Program-made: the position numbers and the translations under genes
From: Pseudomonadota bacterium
Lineage (GTDB): Bacteria; Pseudomonadota; Gammaproteobacteria; Burkholderiales; Rhodocyclaceae
Assembly (NCBI GenBank): GCA_018241685.1
Contig: JAFEDJ010000031.1
Coordinates: 122,952-186,951 of the forward strand
DNA length: 64,000 nt
Direction of reading: 5' to 3'
Notes under the pieces: generated by a model
Told to the model about the DNA's origin: nothing
Database searches by the model: none
The model's input: the letters and a program-made list of their open reading frames with translations, nothing else
Shown: piece by piece, positions 38,690 to 47,427 of the stretch
Layout: each line of letters starts with the position of its first letter
How positions within the stretch are numbered: the stretch's first letter is position 1

Positions 38690-41600
38690 ATGCCCCAACA
38701 GGATCCTCCCGCTTTTGCCGAACTCTGTGCCCGCTCCAACTTCAGTTTCCAGACCGGCGCTTCGCATCCGGAGGAGCTCGTCGAGCAGGCTGTGGCCCTC
38801 GGCTATACCGCACTGGCGCTGGCCGACGAATGCTCCATGGCCGGCGTCGTGCGAGCTTACGCGGCCTGGCAGACGCACAAGAAACGGCTGCAGCTGATCG
38901 TCGGCACCCGCATCCAGCTCGAGGACGGCCCGCAGCTCGTATTGCTGGCCGAGAACCGGGAAGGTTACGGCCAGCTGTGCCGCCTCATCAGCCAGGGCCG
39001 GCTGGCGACGGAGAAGGGCCAGTACCAGTTGCACCGGCATGATCTGAACGGCGGTCTCGACCACTGCCTGGCCCTGCTGATTCCGCCGGACACCACCTCC
39101 ATCACGCTCATGGATGACGCCCGCTGGCTGGCCTCTCTCTTCCCTGGCAGTGCCTGGATCGCCGCCCTCCTCCCGATGGGCGCCGACGACCGCAGCCGGC
39201 AAGCGTGGATCGCCGAAGCAGCGCATACCGCCAACATCCCGATCGCCAGCACCTGCGCACCGTTGATGCACCACCCGTCGCGCCAGCCCGTAGCCGATGT
39301 GCTGAGCGCCCTGCGCCATCATTGCAGCCTCGACGAGGCCGGCTACCGACTAGGCGCCAACGCCGAACTCCACCTGCAGAGCCGACAACGCCTGGCCCGC
39401 CGCCACCCGCCGGAGTGGCTGGCCGAAACATTGGTGATCGCCGCCCGCTGCCACTGTCCGCTCGGCGAACTGGGCTATGAATACCCGGAGGAAATCGTGC
39501 CCCCCGACGCCACGGCGGGATCCCATCTGCGCGCGCTGGTGGACGCCGGCCTGCGGCGCCGCTACCCGCCAGCCGCGCATGAGCGGGATCGGGTTCCGGC
39601 CGACATCCGCGCCCAAGCTGACAAGGAGCTCGCGCTGATCATCGAGCTCGGGTACGAGGCCTTCTTCCTCACCGTCGAGGACATCGTCCGCTTCGCCCGC
39701 AGCAAGACCATCCTGTGCCAGGGCCGCGGCTCGGCGGCCAACTCGGTGGTGTGCTACGCGCTGGGCATCACCGAGGTCAAGCCGGAGGAAGGGCATCTGC
39801 TCTTCGAGCGCTTCGTGTCCAAAGAACGCCGGGAGCCACCCGACATCGACGTGGACTTCGAGCACGACCGGCGCGAGGAGATCATCCAGTACATCTACAA
39901 CAAGTACGGTCGGGATCGGGCCGCCCTGGCCGCCACGGTGATCCGCTACCGCCCCCGCAGCGCCCTGCGCGACGTGGGCCGCGCTCTCGGCTTCGACCTC
40001 GGCCAACTGGAACAGCTCAGCCGCCGTCTGGCCTGGTGGGACGGCAGCCGGGTGGCACCGGAGCGCCTACGCGAAGCCGGCCTCGATCCGGAGGCGCCGC
40101 GCACGCAACGCCTGCTCGAACTCGCCAACACGCTGGTCGGCTTCCCCCGCCACCTATCCCAGCACGTGGGCGGCTTCGTGATTTCCCGCGGCCCGCTGGC
40201 TGAACTAGTCCCGGTGGAAAACGCCGCCATGGCCGAGCGCACCGTCATCCAGTGGGACAAGGACGACCTGGAAACCCTCGGGCTGCTGAAGGTGGACGTG
40301 CTGGCCCTCGGTATGCTGTCAGCGATCCGCCGCAGCCTGGACCTCATCTCCCGCTGGCGTGGCCGCCCCTTTGCAGTAGCCGATATCCCGCGGGAGCAGG
40401 CGCCCGTCTACGACATGCTCTGCGAGGCCGACGCCATGGGCGTCTTCCAGGTGGAGTCCCGGGCCCAGATGAGCATGCTGCCGCGCCTGAGGCCCCGCAC
40501 CTACTACGACCTGGTCGTCGAAGTGGCCATCGTCCGGCCCGGGCCGATCCAGGGCGGCATGGTCCATCCCTACCTGCAGGCGCGGGAAAAAATCGCCCGC
40601 CAGGAGCCCATAGAGTATCCCCGCCCGGAGATCGAGCCGGTTCTGTCTCGTACCTACGGCGTGCCGATCTTCCAGGAACAGGTCATGCAGCTGGCGATGG
40701 TCGCCGCCGGCTTCAGCCCCGGCGACGCCGACCAACTGCGCCGTTCCATGGGCGCCTGGGGACGCCAGGGCGACCTGCAGCACTACCAGCAGCGCCTGAC
40801 AGCCGGCATGCTCGATCGCGAGTACCCCCTGGAATTCGCCGAGGCGCTATGCCGACAGATCCAGGGCTTCGGCAGCTACGGCTTCCCAGAATCCCACGCC
40901 GCCAGCTTCGCGCTGCTGGTCTATGTCTCCGCCTGGCTCAAGCGTTTCGAGCCGGCGGCCTTCCTGTGCGGTCTGCTCAACAGCCAGCCGATGGGCTTCT
41001 ACGGGCCGTCCCAACTGATCCAGGATGCCCGGCGTCACGGGGTCGAAGTCCGCCCGGTCGATGTCAGCACCAGCGAATGGGAATGCACGCAGGAAGCCTC
41101 CAGCAGCGCCCCGGACATCCCCGCCGCCCGCCTTGGGCTGCGCCTCGTCAAGGGCTTCAATGCCGCCGCCGCAGAGCGCATCGTCGCCACCAGGCGGGAC
41201 GGCGCCTTTCTGTCGGTGGACGACTTCACGCGCCGGGCCGGACTCGATCCCGGAGAGCTCCGCGCACTGGCGTCCGCCGGCGCCCTCGCCAGCCTGGCCG
41301 GCCACCGGCGCCAGGCCTGGTGGGCCGCCAGTGGCGCCCAGGCGGCTCCCGGCCTGCTCCACCAGGCGCCGCTGGCCGACGACAGCCTCGCCCTGCCCGC
41401 CCCCAGCGAAACCCAGGATCTGATCGCCGACTACGCGCGCCTGGGTTTCAGCCTGGGCCGGCATCCACTGCTCTTCCTACGTTCTCGCTTACGGGCCGAG
41501 CGCTTCCTGACCGCAGCAGAGATTTCCAACTGCCCGGACCGCAAGCTGGCCCGGGCTGCCGGCATCGTCACCTGTCGCCAGCGTCCGGGCACGGCCAAGG

Positions 41601-41824
41601 GCACGATGTTCGTCACCATCGAAGACGAAACCGGCTGGATCAACGTCATCGTCCGGCCCGAACTCCTGGAGGCCGAAAGACGCATCCTGCTGGGCACCAG
41701 CCTGCTTGGCGTCTATGGACAGATCGTCCGCCAGGACAAGGTGGTGCACCTGCACGCCAAACGGGTCGTAGACCGCTCCGCGCTGCTTGGCCAACTGGCC
41801 CCCAAGAGCCGGGACTTTCATTGA
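38690..41824 (+). CDS. dnaE2: error-prone DNA polymerase ImuC/DnaE2
   Basis: A 1044-residue C-family polymerase of the DnaE2 (ImuC) group, which with ImuA and ImuB performs mutagenic lesion bypass in the SOS response. The PHP domain opens the protein (ELCARSNFSFQTGASHPEEL); the palm has CQGRGSAANSVVCYALG and PDIDVDFEHDRREEIIQYIY with the catalytic Asp pair, and a second catalytic region LETLGLLKVDVLALGML; a C-terminal OB domain includes TMFVTIEDETGWINVIV. It is shorter than replicative DnaE. imuA, imuB and lexA are not adjacent, unlike the usual cassette. A LexA box lies just ahead. Confidence 0.95.
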   Translation: MPQQDPPAFAELCARSNFSFQTGASHPEELVEQAVALGYTALALADECSMAGVVRAYAAWQTHKKRLQLIVGTRIQLEDGPQLVLLAENREGYGQLCRLISQGRLATEKGQYQLHRHDLNGGLDHCLALLIPPDTTSITLMDDARWLASLFPGSAWIAALLPMGADDRSRQAWIAEAAHTANIPIASTCAPLMHHPSRQPVADVLSALRHHCSLDEAGYRLGANAELHLQSRQRLARRHPPEWLAETLVIAARCHCPLGELGYEYPEEIVPPDATAGSHLRALVDAGLRRRYPPAAHERDRVPADIRAQADKELALIIELGYEAFFLTVEDIVRFARSKTILCQGRGSAANSVVCYALGITEVKPEEGHLLFERFVSKERREPPDIDVDFEHDRREEIIQYIYNKYGRDRAALAATVIRYRPRSALRDVGRALGFDLGQLEQLSRRLAWWDGSRVAPERLREAGLDPEAPRTQRLLELANTLVGFPRHLSQHVGGFVISRGPLAELVPVENAAMAERTVIQWDKDDLETLGLLKVDVLALGMLSAIRRSLDLISRWRGRPFAVADIPREQAPVYDMLCEADAMGVFQVESRAQMSMLPRLRPRTYYDLVVEVAIVRPGPIQGGMVHPYLQAREKIARQEPIEYPRPEIEPVLSRTYGVPIFQEQVMQLAMVAAGFSPGDADQLRRSMGAWGRQGDLQHYQQRLTAGMLDREYPLEFAEALCRQIQGFGSYGFPESHAASFALLVYVSAWLKRFEPAAFLCGLLNSQPMGFYGPSQLIQDARRHGVEVRPVDVSTSEWECTQEASSSAPDIPAARLGLRLVKGFNAAAAERIVATRRDGAFLSVDDFTRRAGLDPGELRALASAGALASLAGHRRQAWWAASGAQAAPGLLHQAPLADDSLALPAPSETQDLIADYARLGFSLGRHPLLFLRSRLRAERFLTAAEISNCPDRKLARAAGIVTCRQRPGTAKGTMFVTIEDETGWINVIVRPELLEAERRILLGTSLLGVYGQIVRQDKVVHLHAKRVVDRSALLGQLAPKSRDFH

Positions 41825-41883
41825 ATCCCGCCGCCTTTCCGCGGTCTCATTCACACGAAGATTCCAACTCGCCCGGAGTGCCC

Positions 41884-42534
41884 ATGCGTTTCCGCCCCCT
41901 GTCCGTAGTGACATTTCTCGTATCCTTCACGCTCCTCCTGACGGGCTGCGCGACCAGCACCATCAAGTCCAGCTGGCGGGATACCAGCGCGCCCGCCGTC
42001 GTGCCCCACAGGATTGCCGTCTTCGTCTCAGTGAAGGACGACGAAAACCTGCGCAAGATGGCCGAGAACCGGATCGTCCAGCGCATGCCCAAGAGCGTGC
42101 AGGCCACCGCCGGGCACCTGCTCGATCTCGAACCCCGGCCAGAAACCGACAGCGTCCGCCGGCGTTTGATCGACGGCGGTTTCGACAGCGCCCTCGTCGC
42201 CCGCCTGGTGTCCGTGGACAAAACACAGACCGTCGTTCCCCCGCAGACCCAATTCGGGCCCGATCCCTTCTTCTGGCGGATGGGGCCTTACTATCGGCCC
42301 TACTACAACCCCTTCTTCACCTACTACCCTTACACCTACGACACTCCCGGCTACACCGTCGACACCACCCGCGTCGTCGTCGAGACCCTGCTGTACCGCC
42401 TAGCGGACGCCAAGCCGGTGTGGTCCGCGGTCACAGAATCCGTCAATCCGGAATCGTCCATCCGCCTCGTGGATGAGCTGATCGACCTGCTCGGCAAGCG
42501 CCTCAGGGACGAAAGACTGCTACCACCAGACTGA
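41884..42534 (+). CDS. DUF4136-like lipoprotein
   Basis: A 216-residue protein with a lipoprotein signal ending LLLTGCATSTIKSSW (lipobox LTGC), followed by a DUF4136-like domain and a Pro/Tyr-rich middle (MGPYYRPYYNPFFTYYPYTY). The C-terminal part ends in a conserved-looking amphipathic helix (RLVDELIDLLGKRLRDERL). No function is known. It lies 59 bases after imuC, with a weak ribosome site; co-transcription is possible but not evident. The longer overlapping frame inside imuC is a shadow. Confidence 0.75.
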   Translation: MRFRPLSVVTFLVSFTLLLTGCATSTIKSSWRDTSAPAVVPHRIAVFVSVKDDENLRKMAENRIVQRMPKSVQATAGHLLDLEPRPETDSVRRRLIDGGFDSALVARLVSVDKTQTVVPPQTQFGPDPFFWRMGPYYRPYYNPFFTYYPYTYDTPGYTVDTTRVVVETLLYRLADAKPVWSAVTESVNPESSIRLVDELIDLLGKRLRDERLLPPD

Positions 42535-42622
42535 GAGCGATCCACTTTTTTCTCCCCGAGCAGCACAAAACACCCCTATTCAGGTCAGGGGCATTGACCA
42601 TTTCGGGTTCCAGCTTTAACAT

Positions 42623-42652
42623 AGGATTCATTCTCATTTGCGAATGAATCCT
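42623..42652 (+). promoter_or_regulatory. Fur-box-like palindrome ahead of the redox cluster
   Basis: A perfect 11-bp inverted repeat AGGATTCATTC/GAATGAATCCT (42623-42633 with 42642-42652). Read on the minus strand it contains GCAAATGAGAATGAATCC, resembling the AATGAGAATnATT cores of proteobacterial Fur boxes. It lies 130 bases before the peroxidase start, in the 247-base gap after the DUF4136 gene, which holds no other convincing gene. Confidence 0.5.
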
Positions 42653-42781
42653 GTTTTACATTCGCAAACGCAAGCCAGCCAAGCGATTGGACCCGCCCAG
42701 CCAGCCAGCGAAGAGGACACAGCCTGCCCGGCCATCAGGCCGCCCAGGTCACTGCCGACGCCGACTGACTGGAGCCCTTCG

Positions 42782-43975
42782 ATGCACCGCCTCGCCCGGA
42801 TTACCCTATCCCTGTCCATGACCCTGCTGCTTGCGGCCTGTGGTGGAGGCGGAGGAGGAGGCAGCGGGGGAAGCGGCACAGACACTGCGGCGAGCAACCT
42901 GTCCGCAGCCGCCCAACTCGGCGAAAAGCTGTTCAATGACCCGATCCTGTCGAGCACCGGCGCCATGTCCTGCGCCACTTGCCACGTCAAGGCCAACCAC
43001 TACGCCGCCGCCGACAGCCGCTCGGTGCCCGCCGGTGCGGATGCCGGCCATGAGGCCGGACGTCAGGCTCCGTCGCTCAAGTATCTCAAATTCAACACGG
43101 CTTTCTACTTCGCCAAAGACGGCACGCCCACTGGCGGCTTCACTTGGGATGGCCGCGCCAACACGCTCGGCGACCAGGCTTCAGGCCCCCTCCTCAATCC
43201 GAACGAGATGGCCAACACCAGCGCCGACGACGTCGTGGCCAAGCTCAAGCGTTCAGCCAATGCAGCGGAATTCATGAAGGTCTTCGGCAGTGACATCTTC
43301 AGTCGCCCCGCCGACGCCTTCGCCCGCCTGCAGTACGCGCTCCAGCAGTACCAACTGGAAGACACCGATTTCGCACCATTCAGCAGCAAGTTCGACCTCT
43401 GGCTCGCCGGCAAGGCCCAGCTCACCGACGCGGAGATGCGCGGCTGGGCCCTGTTCAACGACCCGAACAAGGGCAACTGCACCGCCTGCCACGTGGGCAC
43501 CGCGGCGGACGGTCATCCTCCGTTGTTCACCGACTTCACCTACGACACGCTCGGTGTGCCACGCAACATGGACATCACGGCCAACGCCGATGCCAGCTAC
43601 TACGACCTCGGCCTATGCGGCCCGGTACGCACCGATCTGTCCGCCCGCACCGACCTGTGCGGCGCCTTCCGCGTGCCGACCCTGCGCAACATCGCCAAGA
43701 CCGGCCCCTACTTCCACAACGGCGCCATCAAGACCCTCACCGACGCAGTCCGCTTCTACGTCCGTCGCGACACCAACCCCGAAGAGTGGTACCCCACGGA
43801 CGCCAGCGGCACGGTGCAGAAGTTCAACGACCTGCCCGTCGCCTACCGCAAGAACGTGAATACCCTTGAGGTGCCGTACAACCGGAAGCCCGGCGACTCC
43901 CCCGCCCTCACGGAGAGCGAGATCGCCGACTTGGTGACCTTCCTGAACACCCTGACCGACGGCTACGCCCCCTGA
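42782..43975 (+). CDS. dihaem cytochrome c peroxidase-family lipoprotein (MauG/CcpA-like)
   Basis: A 397-residue exported protein. The signal peptide ends LLLAACGGG (Cys20), followed by a Gly-run, so it is probably lipid-anchored. Two haem c motifs, CATCH (residues 64-68) and CTACH (about 233-237), are in the positions of bacterial dihaem peroxidases; FRVPTLRNIAKTGPYFHNGA is the family hallmark after haem 2. It could reduce peroxide or act as a MauG-like oxidase. I start at ATG 42782 with GGAG ahead; an earlier in-frame ATG has no signal sequence. It opens the peroxidase-porin-FMN cluster. Confidence 0.92.
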   Translation: MHRLARITLSLSMTLLLAACGGGGGGGSGGSGTDTAASNLSAAAQLGEKLFNDPILSSTGAMSCATCHVKANHYAAADSRSVPAGADAGHEAGRQAPSLKYLKFNTAFYFAKDGTPTGGFTWDGRANTLGDQASGPLLNPNEMANTSADDVVAKLKRSANAAEFMKVFGSDIFSRPADAFARLQYALQQYQLEDTDFAPFSSKFDLWLAGKAQLTDAEMRGWALFNDPNKGNCTACHVGTAADGHPPLFTDFTYDTLGVPRNMDITANADASYYDLGLCGPVRTDLSARTDLCGAFRVPTLRNIAKTGPYFHNGAIKTLTDAVRFYVRRDTNPEEWYPTDASGTVQKFNDLPVAYRKNVNTLEVPYNRKPGDSPALTESEIADLVTFLNTLTDGYAP

Positions 43976-44028
43976 ACCAATACCGATTTCCACATTGAAG
44001 CCTGCTTGCTGATTCCGGAGAAACGACG

Positions 44029-45381
44029 ATGAAGAGCACCCCGATCTGTCTGGCCCTCGCGGCCCTGTTTGCCACCGGCAGCGCTCATGCCGCAACCGAC
44101 ACCGAGCTGATGGCCAGACTCGACCGCCTTGCGGCCGAACTCGAAGCCGTCAAGGCTGAACTGAAGACCGTCAAGGCCCAGGCAACGGCCACCCAGGCCC
44201 CTGTGGCAGCCACCACCCCTACTGCAGCTCCGGCACCGGTTGCCGTCCCGAGTCCCGCCGCGGCACCTGCTCAGGCCTACCAAGCGCCCCTGGCCGTCAG
44301 CAGCTCCAGCGGCCAGACCAGCTTCTTTGGTTACGGCGAAGTCAATTACAACCGTCCCTTCCGCGACCAGAGCAACACCCAGATGGACGTCCGCCGCGCC
44401 GTGCTCGGCGTGACCCACCAGGCCTCCGAACGCACCCGCATCGTTGCCGAATTCGAGTTCGAGCACGCCATCGCCTCCTCCTCCGATCAAGGCGAAGCCG
44501 AAGTCGAACAGCTCTATGTCGAGCACCGCCTCAATGACAACGTCGGCCTGAAGGGCGGCCTGTTCCTGATCCCCCTCGGCTTCATGAATCTGAGCCACGA
44601 ACCCACCTCCTACTACGGAGTGGAACGCAACTTCGTCGAGACGGCCATCATCCCGACCACCTGGCGCGAGGTCGGCATGTCCGCCTTCGGTGTGACTGAT
44701 GCTGGCCTGCGCTGGGACGTCGGCATCACCAGCGGCTTCGACCTCAACAAGTGGGATGGCACCAGCTCCGAAGGCAAGGAGTCGCCCCTCGGCGCCCTCC
44801 ACCAGGAAGGCCAGCTCGCCAAGGCCAACAACCTGTCGGCTTACGGCGCCGTCAGCTGGCGCGGCACGCCCGGCCTGGACGTGGGCGCTGGCGTGTTCTC
44901 CGGCAAGGTCTCCCACAAGAACACCGCCGCCGACAGCACCAAGGCCGGCCTGTACGCCCCCGACGCCCGCGTGACCCTGTGGGATACCCACGCGCGCTGG
45001 ACGCCCGGCAAGTGGGACCTGTCCGCCCTCTATGCCCGCGGCACCATCACCGACACCAGCGAGTTCAACCTGCAGTTTGCCGGCGGCACCCTGGTACCCA
45101 AGACCTTCTACGGCTGGTACACCCAGGCTGCCTACAAACTGTGGGAAGGCGGCGAATACCGTCTGAGCCCCTTCGCGCGCTACGAGGTATTCAACACGGC
45201 GGCCAACTACGCGGCCATGCCGGCTGGCCTGGAAACCGACTCCCAGCGTGACGAGAAGGTCGTCACGCTGGGTGCCAACCTGCGTGTCGGCGACAACGTT
45301 GTGCTGAAGGCCGACGTGCAGCGCTTCCAGCTGGAGCGTACCCGCGATCGCCTGAATCTGGGCATCGGCTACCAGTTCTGA
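44029..45381 (+). CDS. outer-membrane porin with N-terminal coiled coil
   Basis: A 450-residue outer-membrane protein. After a signal peptide (cleavage near AHA-AT) there is a coiled coil (ELMARLDRLAAELEAVKAEL), an Ala/Pro linker, then a beta-barrel starting FFGYGEVNYNRPF and ending in the barrel signature GIGYQF with terminal Phe. The layout resembles trimeric OprO/P-like porins. The solute is unknown; the neighbourhood suggests an iron or redox role, but that is inference. It follows the peroxidase by 53 bases. Confidence 0.85.
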   Translation: MKSTPICLALAALFATGSAHAATDTELMARLDRLAAELEAVKAELKTVKAQATATQAPVAATTPTAAPAPVAVPSPAAAPAQAYQAPLAVSSSSGQTSFFGYGEVNYNRPFRDQSNTQMDVRRAVLGVTHQASERTRIVAEFEFEHAIASSSDQGEAEVEQLYVEHRLNDNVGLKGGLFLIPLGFMNLSHEPTSYYGVERNFVETAIIPTTWREVGMSAFGVTDAGLRWDVGITSGFDLNKWDGTSSEGKESPLGALHQEGQLAKANNLSAYGAVSWRGTPGLDVGAGVFSGKVSHKNTAADSTKAGLYAPDARVTLWDTHARWTPGKWDLSALYARGTITDTSEFNLQFAGGTLVPKTFYGWYTQAAYKLWEGGEYRLSPFARYEVFNTAANYAAMPAGLETDSQRDEKVVTLGANLRVGDNVVLKADVQRFQLERTRDRLNLGIGYQF

Positions 45382-45412
45382 TCCGGAGACGAACGCGGTA
45401 TCCTCCCACCCT

Positions 45413-45450
45413 GCCCGGCGGCTCTCCCCGACCCGCCGGGCTTTGTGCTT
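45413..45450 (+). terminator. terminator or attenuator after the porin
   Basis: A 9-bp GC stem (GCCCGGCGG 45413-45421 with CCGCCGGGC 45433-45441) followed by TTTGTGCTTT. It sits between the porin and the FMN-binding gene, 15 bases before that start, so it could lower expression of the downstream three genes relative to the porin. Confidence 0.7.
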
Positions 45451-45467
45451 TCAACGAAGGAACAATG

Positions 45468-46034
45468 ATGAGCAAGTCCTGTGACAGCTGGAGCACGGTC
45501 TCCCTGGTCAGCCTGGCCAGCGCCGGCCTGAGCGCTCTCTGTCCGCCCGCCGCCGAGGCCGCCCAGTACATGAGCGTCGAGCAGGCCGAAAAGGCGGCCT
45601 TTCCCGAGGCCGACCGTTTCGACGCACGCGTGCTGCGCCTGACGCCCGAGCAACTCCACAGCCTTGACGCAGTGGCCAGCGTGCGCCAGCGCGGCGAAGT
45701 CCGGCAGATCGACGCCTGGGCGGGCAACAAGCTGCTCGGCACGCTCTACGTGGACGATGTGCTGGGCAAGGTCGAGTGGGTGACTTACGCTGTGGCGATC
45801 GGTGCCGATGGCGCCGTCCGCTCGCTTGAGATTCTCGAGTACCGCGAGACCCATGGCTATGAGGTCCGCACGCCCAGCTGGCGCAAGCAGTTCGCAGGGC
45901 GTCGCCTGGACACGCCCTTCCACTTTGGCGACGACATCAAGAACATCAGCGGCGCCACCCTGTCCTGCTCCCACCTGACCGCCGGCGTTCAGCGCCTGCT
46001 GGCACTGCACGCCCAGCTCGCCAAATCTCGATGA
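45468..46034 (+). CDS. periplasmic FMN-binding (flavinylated) protein
   Basis: A 188-residue protein with an N-terminal export signal and an FMN-binding domain. The motif NISGATLSC near the C-terminus matches the ApbE flavinylation site (SGAT, with the Thr taking FMN through a phosphoester). It would carry electrons outside the cytoplasm. Two adjacent ATGs exist (45465 and 45468); the second sits better behind AAGGA. Its stop overlaps apbE (ATGA), the enzyme that should modify it. Confidence 0.88.
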   Translation: MSKSCDSWSTVSLVSLASAGLSALCPPAAEAAQYMSVEQAEKAAFPEADRFDARVLRLTPEQLHSLDAVASVRQRGEVRQIDAWAGNKLLGTLYVDDVLGKVEWVTYAVAIGADGAVRSLEILEYRETHGYEVRTPSWRKQFAGRRLDTPFHFGDDIKNISGATLSCSHLTAGVQRLLALHAQLAKSR

Positions 46035-46960
46035 CCACCTGCACCTTGCGACGGATCCGTCCGTGGCTGGGAACTTACGTACATATCGACGTAACGGCGG
46101 CAGATGAGCATGTCGCCGAGACGGCGCTACAGGCAGCATTCGAGGAAATCGCCGCCGTTCACCAGGCAATGAGCTTCCACTCACAGGACAGTGACGTGTC
46201 TCGGCTGAACCGCGAAGCCCATCTGCACTCAGTGGTCGTGGGCGCCAACACCCTGGCCGTACTCGTCGCAGCCCGCCGCTTCGCACAGCTATCCGGCGGC
46301 CTCTTCGACCCGAGCATCGCCCCGGCGCTGGTGCAGCGCGGAATGTTACCCAGCCCCGCAGCATCCGATGCCCACAAGGGAGCGAGCTGGGAAGACATCG
46401 AAATCATCGACGACGGCAGCGTGCGCTTCCAGCGCCCCCTGTGGATCGATCTGGGCGGTATCGCCAAGGGTTACGCCGTCGACCGGGCGATCGACGCCCT
46501 GGAACGCCTCGGCGTGCAGGATGCCTGCGTGAATGCCGGCGGCGATCTCCGCCATTTCAGCCGCCTGGGACAACGCCATCCGCTTGCGGTCCGGCATCCC
46601 GGCGATGCATCCCAGTCCATCCCCCTCGGCCATATTGCGAACAAGGCGGTTGCCAGTTCGGGCGACTTCCTCCTCGGGCGCCGCGGCGACCAAGCGAACG
46701 CATCGCCCATTGTTCATCCCCGGCGTGGCGTTGCACAATCCCGCCCGCGCAGCGTGACGGTGATTGCCGGTACCTGCTGCGAAGCCGATGCGCTGGCCAA
46801 GATCGTCAGCCTGCTTGGCCGGGATGCCAGCCCCTTGCTGGTCGAACTGGGCGCCAGCGCCGCCATCATCGAGGCGCCGGATACCCTCCAGGCCAGCCCC
46901 GGCTTCTGGTCGGCGCTGGGCCATGACGCCCCCTTAGGACGACAGCCACTTCATGCATGA
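46031..46960 (+). CDS. apbE: FAD:protein FMN transferase ApbE
   Basis: A 309-residue enzyme that moves FMN from FAD onto a Thr of periplasmic flavoproteins. PWLGTYVHIDV, MSFHSQDSDVSRLNREA, DLGGIAKGYAVDRAID and VNAGGDLRHF are characteristic. No clear lipoprotein signal is seen. It overlaps the FMN-binding gene by 4 bases and the next gene by 8. The pairing with its likely substrate is strong evidence for a functional flavin relay. Confidence 0.93.
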   Translation: MTTCTLRRIRPWLGTYVHIDVTAADEHVAETALQAAFEEIAAVHQAMSFHSQDSDVSRLNREAHLHSVVVGANTLAVLVAARRFAQLSGGLFDPSIAPALVQRGMLPSPAASDAHKGASWEDIEIIDDGSVRFQRPLWIDLGGIAKGYAVDRAIDALERLGVQDACVNAGGDLRHFSRLGQRHPLAVRHPGDASQSIPLGHIANKAVASSGDFLLGRRGDQANASPIVHPRRGVAQSRPRSVTVIAGTCCEADALAKIVSLLGRDASPLLVELGASAAIIEAPDTLQASPGFWSALGHDAPLGRQPLHA

Positions 46961-47417
46961 ACATCCGCACTCACGCCCCCGGAAAGCCGTTCGACCGGGG
47001 CGCCGTCAACGCCACGCCGTCCACCTGAGCACACTGCTGCTACTGGGCAGCGGCATCGCCTGGATGTTGGCCCATTACCTGCTCCCGCTGCCGGAAGATG
47101 CCGCGCGCCATCCCGTTGAACCCTGGGCCATGCGTGCGCATGGCGCCGCCGCCATGTTCGGTCTGGCTGTGCTGGGCAGCATCTGGACGACCCACGTGCA
47201 GCCCGCCTGGCACCGGGGTATCCATCGGCTGTCAGGCGGCGGCCTGTTCCTGCTGTGGTGCGCCCTGACCCTGAGCGGCTATGGCCTGTACTACCTGGCC
47301 GACGAAGCGCAACGGGCGACGACCAGCTGGATCCATATGAGCTGCGGAATGCTCCTCCCCTTCGGGCTGCTGCTTCACATCGTGCAAGCAGTCAGGGCAC
47401 GCAAGCGCCTGGTTTGA
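46953..47417 (+). CDS. small four-helix membrane protein of the flavin cluster
   Basis: A 154-residue protein with a basic, His/Arg-rich start and four hydrophobic segments (about residues 25-45, 65-85, 95-115 and 130-147). Histidines sit in or near helices (MRAHGAAAMFGLAV, HRGIHRLSGGG, SWIHMSCGM, LLLHIVQAV), as in membrane haem b proteins of the DUF4405 or cytochrome b561 type; I do not recognise the family with certainty. Overlap with apbE suggests it passes electrons from the inner membrane to the FMN protein. Confidence 0.7.
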   Translation: MHEHPHSRPRKAVRPGRRQRHAVHLSTLLLLGSGIAWMLAHYLLPLPEDAARHPVEPWAMRAHGAAAMFGLAVLGSIWTTHVQPAWHRGIHRLSGGGLFLLWCALTLSGYGLYYLADEAQRATTSWIHMSCGMLLPFGLLLHIVQAVRARKRLV

Positions 47418-47427
47418 TCAGCCCTGC

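Noticed and set aside
40252..42534. 760-codon plus-strand frame overlapping imuC
   Set aside because: Only the part from 41884 is a gene (DUF4136 lipoprotein); the rest is an off-frame shadow of the polymerase.
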